From the NCBI RefSeq assembly GCF_027359675.1, contig NZ_CP114786.1, positions 186,001-250,000 on the forward strand: a stretch of DNA of 64,000 nucleotides, read 5' to 3'. The notes beneath the pieces are model-generated. The model saw only the letters and a program-made list of their open reading frames with translations. It had not been told where the DNA came from and did not search any database. This document shows, piece after piece, positions 46,257 through 53,862 of this stretch. Origin of the DNA: Roseibium sp. Sym1. Its GTDB lineage: Bacteria; Pseudomonadota; Alphaproteobacteria; Rhizobiales; Stappiaceae. Within the stretch, counting starts at the first letter, position 1. Each line of letters starts with the position of its first letter. The position numbers and the translations under genes were made by a program.

Positions 46257-47491
46257 TGCTCCTGCTTCGGATCGCGGCAACCCATGTGCGCACCCGGCTG
46301 AGGCAAACAGTCGTGTCGACGCTCGGTGTCGCGCTTGGCGTCGGCTTTTCCGTCGCCATGGCCAGCCTCATGGAAGGCTCGCAGCGCGATTTCATGGCAA
46401 CGCTGATCGAGGCCATTCCCCATGTGGAGATCCTCGACGACCAGCGCGCGCCCCGGGAACAGCCGGCCAGCCGCAAATATGACGCCGTGGCCTTTCACGG
46501 ACTCCGGCCGAAGGAGGATCTGCGCGGCATCCGCAACCCGACCGAGGCCCTTGCCTCGCTGCGCGACTGGGTGAACGGCACGATGGCTCCGCGGCTGAGC
46601 GGACAGGCCGTGTTGCGCTACAGCGGGCAGGACATCGGACTGACGCTGATCGGCGTGGTTCCTCGACGGGAACTGGCCGTCTCCAAGATCAGCGAGGACA
46701 TGCGTCAGGGCTCCTTCGAAGATCTGGACACCACCGCGAACGGCCTTGTGATCGGCGACAAGGCGGCCAACCGGCTGGGCGCGGAGCTTGGAGACACGGT
46801 CACGCTGACCTCGGCCAACGGCGTCGCCAAGCGCTTCAAGATTGTCGGACTGTTTCACACCGGCATCACCACCAGCGACGAGGGCCTCGCCTATGCGCCC
46901 CTCAAGGCGGTCCAGATCCTTCTGGAAAAACCGGACATCATCAATTCCATCTCCATCCACCTGAACCGGATCAAGGACGCCAACGAGGTCGCGGCCCGCG
47001 CGGAACGGCAGCTCGGCTACAAGGCGGTGTCTTGGGAAGAAGCCAACGAGGGCCTGATGGAGGCCTTCTTCGTGCGCAATGTGATCATGTACACCGTGGT
47101 CGGCGCCATTCTGGTCGTCGCGGGCTTCGGCATCTACAACATCGTCTCCACGATCGTGCACGAAAAGGCCAGGGACATCGCCATCCTGAAATCGCTCGGC
47201 TTTCCGGAAGGCGACATCCAGCGGATCTTCGTGCTGGAAGGCCTCGTGATCGGCGTGCTCGGCGCCGTCGCCGGGTCCGCGCTCGGGTTCGCCCTGTCGA
47301 GTTATCTCGCCACGGTCAAGTTCGAGGTGACCACCGACGTGGAGATGACTCGCCTGCCGATCCATTTCGCCTTCTATCACTATGTCATAGCCTGCCTGCT
47401 GGCGCTTTTTTCCTCCGCCATTGCCGGATTGCTGCCGGCACGCAAGGCCGCCCGGCTCAATCCGGTCGACATCATCCGGGGGGCGACATGA
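46253..47491 (+). CDS. MacB/FtsX-type ABC exporter permease
   Basis: A 412-residue permease with a first helix at about 19-40, a large periplasmic domain (about 45-275), and three C-terminal helices (about 280-300, 330-350, 380-400) of the FtsX fold. The sequence IVHEKARDIAILKSLGFPEGDIQRIFVLEG is the typical coupling-helix region contacting the ATPase. It is the middle gene of three and overlaps both neighbours by four bases. Confidence 0.9.
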   Translation: MMLLLRIAATHVRTRLRQTVVSTLGVALGVGFSVAMASLMEGSQRDFMATLIEAIPHVEILDDQRAPREQPASRKYDAVAFHGLRPKEDLRGIRNPTEALASLRDWVNGTMAPRLSGQAVLRYSGQDIGLTLIGVVPRRELAVSKISEDMRQGSFEDLDTTANGLVIGDKAANRLGAELGDTVTLTSANGVAKRFKIVGLFHTGITTSDEGLAYAPLKAVQILLEKPDIINSISIHLNRIKDANEVAARAERQLGYKAVSWEEANEGLMEAFFVRNVIMYTVVGAILVVAGFGIYNIVSTIVHEKARDIAILKSLGFPEGDIQRIFVLEGLVIGVLGAVAGSALGFALSSYLATVKFEVTTDVEMTRLPIHFAFYHYVIACLLALFSSAIAGLLPARKAARLNPVDIIRGAT

Positions 47492-48201
47492 GCCTGGCCC
47501 CGGAGGCGACCCCGTCCTCCCCGCTGCTGGAAGTCAGCGGCCTTACGCGCATCCTGCCCGCCGTGGTGCCGGTGACACTGGTCGAGGATGTGACGTTCAG
47601 CGTCGGCGAGAGCGAGTTCGTCGCGATTACGGGCCCGTCGGGATCCGGCAAGTCTTCCCTGCTCTACCTGCTCGGCCTGCTCGACCGGCCGACCGACGGA
47701 GAAGTGCGGATCGGCGGCCGGCCGACCCATGATCTCACCTCCGCCGAAATGGCCCAGCTCAGGCTCGAAAAACTGGGCTTCGTCTTCCAGTTCCACTTCC
47801 TGCTGCCGGAATTCAGTGCCCTCGACAATGTCATGATCCCGATGCAGCGGCTTGGCAGGCTGTCGCACAAGGCGCAACTGGACCATGCCACCGGACTGCT
47901 GGCGGGTCTCGGCCTGGAAGAGTTCCTGCACCGGCGACCCGAACAGCTGTCGGGCGGCCAGCGCCAGCGCGTCGCGGTGGCCCGGGCCCTGGCGAATTCA
48001 CCCGACCTGATCCTGGCGGACGAACCGACCGGCAGCCTGGATTCCGCCGCCACCGAACAGGTGTTCGAGAGCCTTCAGAAGATCGTCGACAAGGAACGGA
48101 CGACGGTTATTGCCGTCACCCACGACCTGGACCTGGCGGCCAGGATGCAGCGGCGCATTCATCTGGTCGATGGCCGCGTGGACTACGACCGGCGCGCCTG
48201 A
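47488..48201 (+). CDS. ABC exporter ATPase (LolD/MacB-like)
   Basis: A 237-residue ATP-binding subunit. Walker [10 protein letters not shown] (about 49-57), a Q-loop [12 protein letters not shown], signature LSGGQRQR, Walker B LILADEPT and the H-loop VTHD are all present, so it should hydrolyse ATP. Start ATG 47488 overlaps the permease stop. With the adaptor and permease it makes a tripartite exporter in which MacB is split in two, as in DevBCA-type systems. Substrate unknown. It overlaps the convergent DUF1275 gene by 19 bp. Confidence 0.95.
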   Translation: MSLAPEATPSSPLLEVSGLTRILPAVVPVTLVEDVTFSVGESEFVAITGPSGSGKSSLLYLLGLLDRPTDGEVRIGGRPTHDLTSAEMAQLRLEKLGFVFQFHFLLPEFSALDNVMIPMQRLGRLSHKAQLDHATGLLAGLGLEEFLHRRPEQLSGGQRQRVAVARALANSPDLILADEPTGSLDSAATEQVFESLQKIVDKERTTVIAVTHDLDLAARMQRRIHLVDGRVDYDRRA

Positions 48202-48953
48202 GCTCCTGTTTCCGCCAATTCCCCTTCCGATGACGGCTGTACCGCGGCCAGAAGCAGGAGAACTGCGACCGGCACCGCCAGCGCCCAGAACCCGAAGAGC
48301 GTCATCAGCAGACTGGCCAGCAGGCCGCCGGCTGCGAATGCCGCAATCACAAGAGCCTGGTGAACGATCCTGGAACGGCTGTCCTCCCGGTTTTCAGGAT
48401 GCTGGAAATAGTCGGCGATCCCGAGCACCAGCTTGAGGGAGTTGCCTGTCATCATGGTGGTCGGCACGTGACGGTGCAGCAGGGTCAGCATGATCACGTT
48501 CTGCAGTGCCATGGCGACTGTCGACAGGCCGACGGCGACAAGCGTGACGGCGCCCAGCGGGCCCGACACCGAAGGATCCCCGAGCCCCGCCACCAGCATG
48601 AATGCGGCGACCAGCGCCGCCTCGAGCGCAAACAGCTGGCCGACGGTGACCCTTCCCGCCCGGATTAGCCGGGTCACGGCAGTGAACCAGAACAGGGTGG
48701 AGACAAAGAACATTGCCAGAACGAACACCTTCAGCGCGGCATTGTCCCCCTTGTGGAAGACTTCGGTGCACAGGACGACCAGGGTGCCGGTGATAAAGGC
48801 GGTGAAGGTATGGAACAGTCCTAGAATGCAGACGACATCGACAAAACAGGCGCAAAAGGCCAGCAGAACCGGCACAAGCGGACGGCTGTGATGCAGAGCG
48901 GATCTGTCCAGCAAGGAAGGTCTCCAAACATGCGTTTGGGGAAGATGTGACAT
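48183..48953 (-). CDS. DUF1275 (YoaK-like) membrane protein
   Basis: A 256-residue protein with about six membrane helices. The family signatures are visible: CACFVDVVCILGLFHTFTAFITGTLV near residues 34-59 and TTMMTGNSLKL near 170. The biochemical role of the family is not known. The start at 48953 is uncertain; a TTG about 14 codons later has GGAGACC upstream. It overlaps the exporter ATPase gene tail to tail. Confidence 0.83.
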   Translation of the reverse strand: MSHLPQTHVWRPSLLDRSALHHSRPLVPVLLAFCACFVDVVCILGLFHTFTAFITGTLVVLCTEVFHKGDNAALKVFVLAMFFVSTLFWFTAVTRLIRAGRVTVGQLFALEAALVAAFMLVAGLGDPSVSGPLGAVTLVAVGLSTVAMALQNVIMLTLLHRHVPTTMMTGNSLKLVLGIADYFQHPENREDSRSRIVHQALVIAAFAAGGLLASLLMTLFGFWALAVPVAVLLLLAAVQPSSEGELAETGAQARRS

Positions 48954-49159
48954 GCGCCGGGGGACTTGCCAAGCACCATGTGCCGTGGCATAAGCGCGCC
49001 ATCATCAAGAGAAGGGCTGGCGCCCTCGCCAACCTGCCGACCGGGCAAGGTGGTTTCCGCAACAGGGATGCGGCCGGATCGATCCTTTTGGGGCACTCCG
49101 GCAATCAAGCGGTTTTCTCAAATGCGCCAGTCCTCCTCGGGCAACCGATGGAGGATTAA

Positions 49160-49462
49160 TTGACTCAGGACCCTTTTGCCGGACGCGCGGCAGAACTGAT
49201 CGAGAACCGGCTGGCCGTCCAGTCGCAGATTGCAGATGACGATGTCTGGCGGGCAGCAGCGGAAGACTGCGTCCTGTCCCGGATCCGCACGCTGCGCATT
49301 CTGGGCGGCCTGCCCTGCCACAAGGCCCCCTTGTCCGCGCAGGCAAGGATCGACCGGCTGAAGGGCCTGTTGCAGCTGTGGGCCAATGGCTGCACCTGCG
49401 CCGTCGACGAGGACCTGTTCGCCGACATCCTCAACCGGCAACGGACGGGACGGCTTTCATAG
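49160..49462 (+). CDS. Small hypothetical protein with TTG start
   Basis: A possible 100-residue protein, helical and with four Cys residues (DCVLSR, LPCHK, GCTCAVD). Support is a good GGAGG five bases before a TTG at 49160 and an open frame with natural-looking composition. No family is recognised, and an opposing frame of similar length exists, so this is a modest call. A palindromic repeat follows it. Confidence 0.4.
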   Translation: MTQDPFAGRAAELIENRLAVQSQIADDDVWRAAAEDCVLSRIRTLRILGGLPCHKAPLSAQARIDRLKGLLQLWANGCTCAVDEDLFADILNRQRTGRLS

Positions 49463-49515
49463 GGTTTTCGAAGCAGGCTCGCCCCTCGAATTGCAGGTAC
49501 CAACCAACCATTCGG

Positions 49516-49623
49516 CGTCATCCTGAGGAGCGCGCTTGCGCGCGTCTCGAAGGAGCGGCTGCACATACCGGAGCAAGTGGCGGATCCTTCGAGACGGACC
49601 TGACGGTCCTCCTCAGGATGACG
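49516..49623. repeat. Palindromic intergenic repeat
   Basis: CGTCATCCTGAGGA (49516-49529) and TCCTCAGGATGACG (49610-49623) are perfect inverted copies; inside them GTCTCGAAGGA (49544-49554) pairs with TCCTTCGAGAC (49585-49595). This 108-bp structure belongs to a palindrome type I associate with many alphaproteobacterial genomes. It lies between the small gene and the thioesterase gene and could act as a bidirectional attenuator. Confidence 0.85.
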
Positions 49624-49671
49624 TCATTGGGTGAGGCCAAGCTGTGATGACAGGGGCCTGGCGTTGCCACC

Positions 49672-50058
49672 TCAGTGCTGCGTGGGCACGGGCCTCGGCT
49701 TGCCGCTGTCGTCGACGGCGACCATGGTGAAGATCGCCTCGGTGACCTTTTCGCGGTGGCCGTAGCGGTGGCGCAGCGCCCAGGCCTCGATCCTGATCTC
49801 CATCGAGGACGTGCCGACGCGACCGACGCTGGTATAGACGCACAGGACGTCGCCGACATGGACCGGGCGGATGAACTTCATCTTGTCGACCGCGATGGTC
49901 ACCACACGGCCTTCCGCGCGCTGGCCGGAGGCGATGCCCCCGGCAAGGTCCATCTGCGACAGCACCCAGCCGCCGAAAATGTCTCCGGACGCGTTGGTGT
50001 CGGCCGGCATGGCCATGGTGCGCAATGTCAGCTCGCCCTGCGGTGTTTCTTCGTTCAC
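49672..50058 (-). CDS. Acyl-CoA thioesterase, YciA type
   Basis: A 128-residue hot-dog thioesterase. MPADTNASGDIFGGWVLSQMDLAGG carries the catalytic Asp of the YciA/BACH group, and VDKMKFIRPVHVGDVLCVYTSV and MEIRIEAW are standard. It hydrolyses acyl-CoA to free acid and CoA in the cytoplasm. The start is a GTG at 50058 with GAGGGG upstream. Chain-length preference cannot be read from sequence. Confidence 0.92.
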   Translation of the reverse strand: MNEETPQGELTLRTMAMPADTNASGDIFGGWVLSQMDLAGGIASGQRAEGRVVTIAVDKMKFIRPVHVGDVLCVYTSVGRVGTSSMEIRIEAWALRHRYGHREKVTEAIFTMVAVDDSGKPRPVPTQH

Positions 50059-50129
50059 GCCTGATCCCCTCTTTCCGATTCAGACGAAAAGACTACCCGC
50101 AAGCATGACAAGCACAAGTCCTTCATTGA

Positions 50130-50234
50130 TCAGACAAGCATCATCAACACGACCATGATCCAGAGCGGCAGGGGCGCGGCGACCCAGATCAGCAGGATCG
50201 GCAATGCGCGGCTGAGCATGTTGGGTGTGAACAT
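50130..50234 (-). CDS. 34-residue membrane micro-protein
   Basis: MFTPNMLSRALPILLIWVA and the following hydrophobic stretch to the stop form one membrane helix of about 24 residues and little else. An AAGGA lies about ten bases upstream of the ATG. It sits 26 bp after the stop of another small membrane protein and on the same strand as the truncated haemoglobin gene, so it is probably the third gene of that operon. Support is context plus composition only. Confidence 0.4.
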   Translation of the reverse strand: MFTPNMLSRALPILLIWVAAPLPLWIMVVLMMLV

Positions 50235-50260
50235 AGTCCAGGGTTCCTTGAGTATCGTGA

Positions 50261-50482
50261 TCAGCTGATCGCATTGATTTCGAAAATGGTCATCGCTGCG
50301 AGCGCCACCATGCCGGTGACGAAGGCGAGCTTGGCGCTGCCGATCAGCGTGCGGCCCGCGAGGTCGAGCTTCGGCAGGGGCATGGTCCGGCTGTCCAGGT
50401 ACATGGACAGAAGCATGAGCGAGAACACGGTGAACCAGACGGCCACCAGGGCCTCCGCGACGAGGACAATCGTTACCAGCAT
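50261..50482 (-). CDS. 73-residue two-helix membrane protein in the NsrR-linked operon
   Basis: Two membrane helices (about 2-30 and 48-68) joined by a charged loop MYLDSRTMPLPKLDLAGRT. The ATG at 50482 has GGAGCGG upstream and overlaps the end of the haemoglobin gene by 10 bp, which suggests translational coupling and shared control by NsrR. I do not recognise the family. A role in nitric-oxide or respiratory membrane processes is inferred from position only. Confidence 0.65.
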   Translation of the reverse strand: MLVTIVLVAEALVAVWFTVFSLMLLSMYLDSRTMPLPKLDLAGRTLIGSAKLAFVTGMVALAAMTIFEINAIS

Positions 50483-50976
50483 GATCCGCTCCAGTCAGAC
50501 GGCTTCGAGGCGAGTTCGGCAGGCGGGGTCGCTCCGGGCATGCCGAAAGTGGCAAGCCACAAGCTTTGCGCGATGCGCTCGGCGACCGCGATGATCTCGT
50601 CGGCAAGATCCGGCACGAACAATTCGCGAATGACCGGGCGGAACACGCCCAGCCAGGCGGCATAGTCGGCGCTGACCAGTTCCTTCTGTTTCAGATGGGC
50701 CGGTACCGGCTTGCCCTTGTAGGCGCCGTTCTTCATCAGGACCGACTGCCAGAAGGCTTCCATCTTCGGCAGGTGTTCTTCCCAGCGGCCCGCGAGCCGC
50801 CGCCCGAAGATTTCCCCGAGACGCGGATGTTCACGGATGCAGCCGTAGAACGTATGCACCATGACGTGGATCGCCTGTTCGTCGACCTCCTCGTAGCGCC
50901 GCAGCCGGTCGCCCGTGACAGGCGTTTCCCGCCGCTGCAGCTTGTAGCGATGCTGTGACGTTTCGCGGGCTTCCAT
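50473..50976 (-). CDS. Group III truncated haemoglobin
   Basis: A 167-residue globin. HTFYGCIREHPRLGEIF carries the B10 Tyr, W-x2-HLPKMEAFWQSVL follows, and the proximal haem ligand is His in PVPAHLKQKEL (about 94). This pattern is that of group III (P) truncated globins, which in several bacteria are linked to nitric-oxide metabolism. The ATG at 50976 has GGAGG six bases before it and places a palindromic NsrR-type operator 12-34 bp upstream; an ATG at 51021 would put the operator inside the gene. It is divergent from nsrR and first in an operon with one or two tiny membrane proteins. Confidence 0.88.
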   Translation of the reverse strand: MEARETSQHRYKLQRRETPVTGDRLRRYEEVDEQAIHVMVHTFYGCIREHPRLGEIFGRRLAGRWEEHLPKMEAFWQSVLMKNGAYKGKPVPAHLKQKELVSADYAAWLGVFRPVIRELFVPDLADEIIAVAERIAQSLWLATFGMPGATPPAELASKPSDWSGSCW

Positions 50977-50987
50977 GGCCGCCTCCA

Positions 50988-51010
50988 AACATTCATTTAA
51001 GATGCATCTT
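50988..51010. promoter_or_regulatory. NsrR-type operator
   Basis: A 23-bp imperfect palindrome with half-sites AACATTCATTT (50988-50998) and GATGCATCTT (51001-51010). Comparing it with its own reverse complement, 17 of 23 positions match. It closely resembles published NsrR sites, which have AAGATG-type ends and an AT-rich centre. A possible second, weaker site is AACAT-N9-ATGTT near 51040-51058, nearer nsrR. Confidence 0.7.
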
Positions 51011-51072
51011 TTAAATGCCACAGGCTTTCGCTAAAATCAACATCTGAGATGAATGTTTTATGGGATGCTGTC

Positions 51073-51501
51073 ATGCGCCTCAGTCAGGCCAGCGATTTTG
51101 CCTTGAGAATCTTGATGGCCACAGGCCAGACCGACGACCCGCAAACCGTCGACAAGCTGGCGACGCAGCTCGGTCTGGCAAAATCCCATGTCATGAAAAT
51201 CGTCGCCCATCTGGCCAAGGGCGGCTACCTGGAAACAACACGTGGCCGCGGCGGCGGCATTCGCCTGGCACAGGCACCCGACGAGATCAGGCTCGGCGAC
51301 GTGGTTCGCCTGATCGAGCCGGATCTCGGCGTGGTTGCCTGTTTGAAACCGGACGGTGACGCAATCTGCGCCTTCCTGCCGCGCTGCGCGCTGAAAGGGG
51401 CCATGGCCCGCGCAGCCGAGGCGTTCCTGGACAGCCTCAACACACAGTCTCTGGCGTCGATCCTGGCGGGGACGCAGACGGCGGTCGCTGTGGAGAGTTA
51501 G
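51073..51501 (+). CDS. nsrR: NsrR-like Rrf2-family nitric-oxide-sensing repressor
   Basis: A 142-residue winged-helix regulator. It begins MRLSQASDFALRILM as Rrf2 proteins do, has LAKSHVMKIVAHLAKGGYL as the recognition helix region, and three Cys at 90, 99 and 105 that would hold an iron-sulfur cluster destroyed by nitric oxide. The ATG at 51073 gives this family N-terminus; an upstream ATG at 51049 does not. It is divergent from the truncated haemoglobin gene with NsrR-type sites between, typical of autoregulation. IscR- or RirA-like function is less likely given the neighbour. Confidence 0.85.
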   Translation: MRLSQASDFALRILMATGQTDDPQTVDKLATQLGLAKSHVMKIVAHLAKGGYLETTRGRGGGIRLAQAPDEIRLGDVVRLIEPDLGVVACLKPDGDAICAFLPRCALKGAMARAAEAFLDSLNTQSLASILAGTQTAVAVES

Positions 51502-51567
51502 TTAGCGCCGATCGATCAAGACCAGCTTCCATCTCGCGTCGATCGCCCCTAGTCCCCCAACTTCCTC

Positions 51568-51668
51568 CGTCATTGCCGGACTTGATCCGGCAATCCATGC
51601 CGTGATCTCGCCAGTGTCACCTGCCTCGTGAAAAAGCAAGGAAACGGCATGGATGCCATGGTCAAGCC
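51568..51668. repeat. Palindromic mosaic repeat, interrupted by the insertion sequence
   Basis: TTGCCGGA-CTTGA-TCCGGCAA (51573-51593) is a perfect hairpin, followed by CCATGCCG and later its complement CGGCATGG (51645-51652). A second hairpin TGCCATGG-TCAAG-CCATGGCA is formed only when the insertion sequence is removed in silico and the right flank (to ATGACG at 52954-52959) is joined. The outer CGTCAT and ATGACG also pair. It is a BIME-like element. Confidence 0.8.
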
Positions 51669-52939
51669 CACTACTGTCCGGTTTAATTTAGTGGACTATG
51701 CGCATGACATTGATTCTACTCGGTTTCAGACGTTTGGCCGCGTTTGAGACACGAACAGAGGAACAATGCCATGCGCCATCACAATAGCGTTTTTCATCAA
51801 GTGCTGAAGCATGTTCCTTGGGGCGAGTTCAATCGGCTTGTGGATGAGCACAAGGCGGATCACCGTGTCCGCCGTTTGACAACGAAGACCCAGTTTCTGG
51901 CGTTGTTGTTCGGTCAGCTCGCTGGCGCTCAGAGCTTGCGGGAGATTGAGACGGGGCTGATGAGCCAATCCGCCCGGCTTTATCATGCGGGCGGGAGCTG
52001 CGTGGCCCGAACCACGCTGGCCGACGCCAATGCCCGGCGGCCGGCCGCACTTTATGCCGAGCTCTTTTCTTTTATGGCAGCCGCCGCCAGCCGACGAACA
52101 CGCAGGCATCTGGCAGATGCCGTGCGCATCCTCGATGCCACGCGGATCCGGTTGTCGTCGGCCGGAACAGGTTGGGCCGATACAGTGAGCGGCCATCGGG
52201 CCATCAAGCTGCATGTCACCTACGATCCGTATGCTGATACCGCGCTGGAGACCTCTGTAACCGGCCAGAAGGTTCACGACGTGATCCCTGCCAAGGACAC
52301 GACAATCGAGCCGGGGATGACTTACGTTTTCGACCTTGGCTATTATGATTACGCCTGGTGGAAGAAGCTCGACGCGAATGGATGCAGGTTCGTTTCCCGG
52401 TTGAAGACCAACACAAACCTTCAGGTCTGCGCAGAACGGGATGTGTCCGAAAGCGGCAACATCCTTTCCGACCGCATCGGATTGCTCCCCCAGCGCATGG
52501 CCCGGTCGCGCCGCAACCCCTTCGACGATCCCGTCCGTGAGATCACCGTACGGATCTCAACTGGCAAAACCATCCGGCTGGTCACCAACGACCTGGATGC
52601 ACCGGCCGACGAAATCGCCGATCTCTACAAACAACGCTGGCAAATCGAGCTGTTCTTCAAGTGGATCAAGCAGAACCTGAAGATCCGGCATTTCCTCGGA
52701 ACGTCCGAGAATGCCGTACGCATCCAGATCTTCATCGCCTTGATCGCCTATATCCTGCTCAGGGCCGCTCAGGCGACCCAGACAGCAGTCAAGCAACCAC
52801 TCGCCTTCGCACGCCTCGTGCGCCTCAACCTCATGCATCGACGCACAATCAACGCACTGAACATTCACAAACCGCCACCGCAAACTGACACAAGGCAGAT
52901 GACCTTAAACCTCAATCCAACTTAAACCGGACAGCAGTG
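51669..52939 (+). mobile_element. Complete IS4-family insertion sequence
   Basis: The 1271-bp element has 18-bp terminal inverted repeats with one mismatch (left CACTACTGTCCGGTTTAA, right complement CACTGCTGTCCGGTTTAA). It is flanked by the 9-bp direct repeat GGTCAAGCC at 51660-51668 and 52940-52948, a target-site duplication of the length usual for IS4 elements. The transposase is intact, so it may be active. Confidence 0.93.
51771..52925 (+). CDS. IS4-family DDE transposase
   Basis: A 384-residue transposase. The N-terminal VFHQVLKHVPWGEFNRLV is the DUF4372-type domain of the ISPepr1-like group. The catalytic acids are in ILDATRIRL, YVFDLGYYDY and the YREK-type segment YKQRWQIELFFKWIKQ. 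No frameshift or internal stop is seen. The ATG at 51771 gives the family start. An in-frame codon at 51744 is also available. It occupies nearly all of the insertion sequence. Confidence 0.95.
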   Translation: MRHHNSVFHQVLKHVPWGEFNRLVDEHKADHRVRRLTTKTQFLALLFGQLAGAQSLREIETGLMSQSARLYHAGGSCVARTTLADANARRPAALYAELFSFMAAAASRRTRRHLADAVRILDATRIRLSSAGTGWADTVSGHRAIKLHVTYDPYADTALETSVTGQKVHDVIPAKDTTIEPGMTYVFDLGYYDYAWWKKLDANGCRFVSRLKTNTNLQVCAERDVSESGNILSDRIGLLPQRMARSRRNPFDDPVREITVRISTGKTIRLVTNDLDAPADEIADLYKQRWQIELFFKWIKQNLKIRHFLGTSENAVRIQIFIALIAYILLRAAQATQTAVKQPLAFARLVRLNLMHRRTINALNIHKPPPQTDTRQMTLNLNPT

Positions 52940-52990
52940 GGTCAAGCCATGGCATGACGAAGGCTGACAGGGAAAGCGCCGCGGCAGCCC

Positions 52991-53680
52991 CTAGAGCGTC
53001 GAGGCCTGTTCCAGGAATTCGATCTGCTCGATGCAGTAATATCCGGAAATGCGGCTGATGGTGCCGGCACGTTTCCAGTCGTTGAGGACACGGCTGACAT
53101 TCTCGCGCGCGGCGCCGGCCATGTTGGCAATGTCGGCTTGGCTGAGCTTGTAGTGGATCAGCATGCGCCCGTCGTCGAGCTGCTTGCCGAAGGTCTCTGA
53201 CAATTGCAGCAAGGTCTGCGCGACCCGGCCCGGCAGCGGCAGGAAGGAGCGCGCCGCCAGCACGTCATTGGCATGGCGCAGGCGCTTGCCGACAATCGAC
53301 AGCATGTGTCGGTAGACAGCAGGGTTTTCATCGGCGAACCGCTGGAACGCCGCCTTGTCGATAAAGGCGAGCTGGGCGTCCTTCAGGGCGCTGACTGTGG
53401 CGGAGCGCGGGCGGCCGTCGAGCAGGGCCAGTTCGCCGACGAGATCGCCAGGGCCCAGGACCGCCAGAAGCTGTTCGTCGCCCTCAACGGACAGCAGCGC
53501 CACCTTGAGCGAGCCTTCAAGAACCGCGTAACAGCCGTTGCCCGGGTCGCCATTTTCGAACAGGATCGTGCCCGCCCCAATCTTCATGGGCCGCGCCAGG
53601 CGGGACAATCCGACCGCCAGTTCCGATTCCAGCCCTTCCAGCGAAAAGCTGTTTTTTAAAAAGTCTTTAATTTCAGCCAC
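52991..53680 (-). CDS. Crp/Fnr-family regulator, cAMP-binding type
   Basis: A 229-residue regulator. The cyclic-nucleotide domain has the phosphate-binding cassette GELALLDGRPRSATV, the Glu/Arg/Ser-Ala pattern of cAMP-binding proteins, and no N-terminal Cys set, so it is not an Fnr oxygen sensor. The helix-turn-helix is LSQADIANMAGAARENVSRVLNDW. The GTG at 53680 behind AGGGGGTC gives the usual length; codons further upstream extend into the promoter. A Crp-like palindrome 54 bp upstream suggests autoregulation. The insertion sequence lies just downstream. Confidence 0.88.
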   Translation of the reverse strand: MAEIKDFLKNSFSLEGLESELAVGLSRLARPMKIGAGTILFENGDPGNGCYAVLEGSLKVALLSVEGDEQLLAVLGPGDLVGELALLDGRPRSATVSALKDAQLAFIDKAAFQRFADENPAVYRHMLSIVGKRLRHANDVLAARSFLPLPGRVAQTLLQLSETFGKQLDDGRMLIHYKLSQADIANMAGAARENVSRVLNDWKRAGTISRISGYYCIEQIEFLEQASTL

Positions 53681-53733
53681 TTCGACCCCCTGCCAATAGC
53701 GCCGCCTGCAAAAAAGAAGATCAAATGAAAACA

Positions 53734-53749
53734 TGTGATCCACATCACG
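53734..53749. promoter_or_regulatory. Crp-like operator in the regulator's own promoter
   Basis: TGTGATCCACATCACG matches the Crp consensus TGTGA-N6-TCACA at 9 of 10 defined positions. Centred about 61 bp before the GTG start, it fits autoregulation by the adjacent Crp-type protein. Confidence 0.65.
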
Positions 53750-53824
53750 TGCATCGGAGCAAAATAACCCTATATCTAAAGACATGGAAGCGGGGTTGCC
53801 CCTCCCCCCTTCCAGACCTCCACG

Positions 53825-53858
53825 AAAAACGGTCCTGTTCCCCGCAGGACCGTTTTTT
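53825..53858 (-). terminator. Terminator of the ChbG-like/GT39/GT2 operon
   Basis: ACGGTCCTG and CAGGACCGT form a perfect 9-bp stem with a 7-base loop; on the minus strand it is followed by TTTTTCG, and on the plus strand by TTTTT. It lies just after the stop of the minus-strand operon and can work both ways. Confidence 0.88.
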
Positions 53859-53862
53859 CGTT

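Noticed and set aside
53656..53670. Perfect TTAA-N7-TTAA CtrA pattern
   Set aside because: It lies inside the first codons of the Crp-type gene, where Lys/Asp/Phe/Leu codons produce AT-rich sequence, and no gene starts downstream of it in either direction at a suitable distance.
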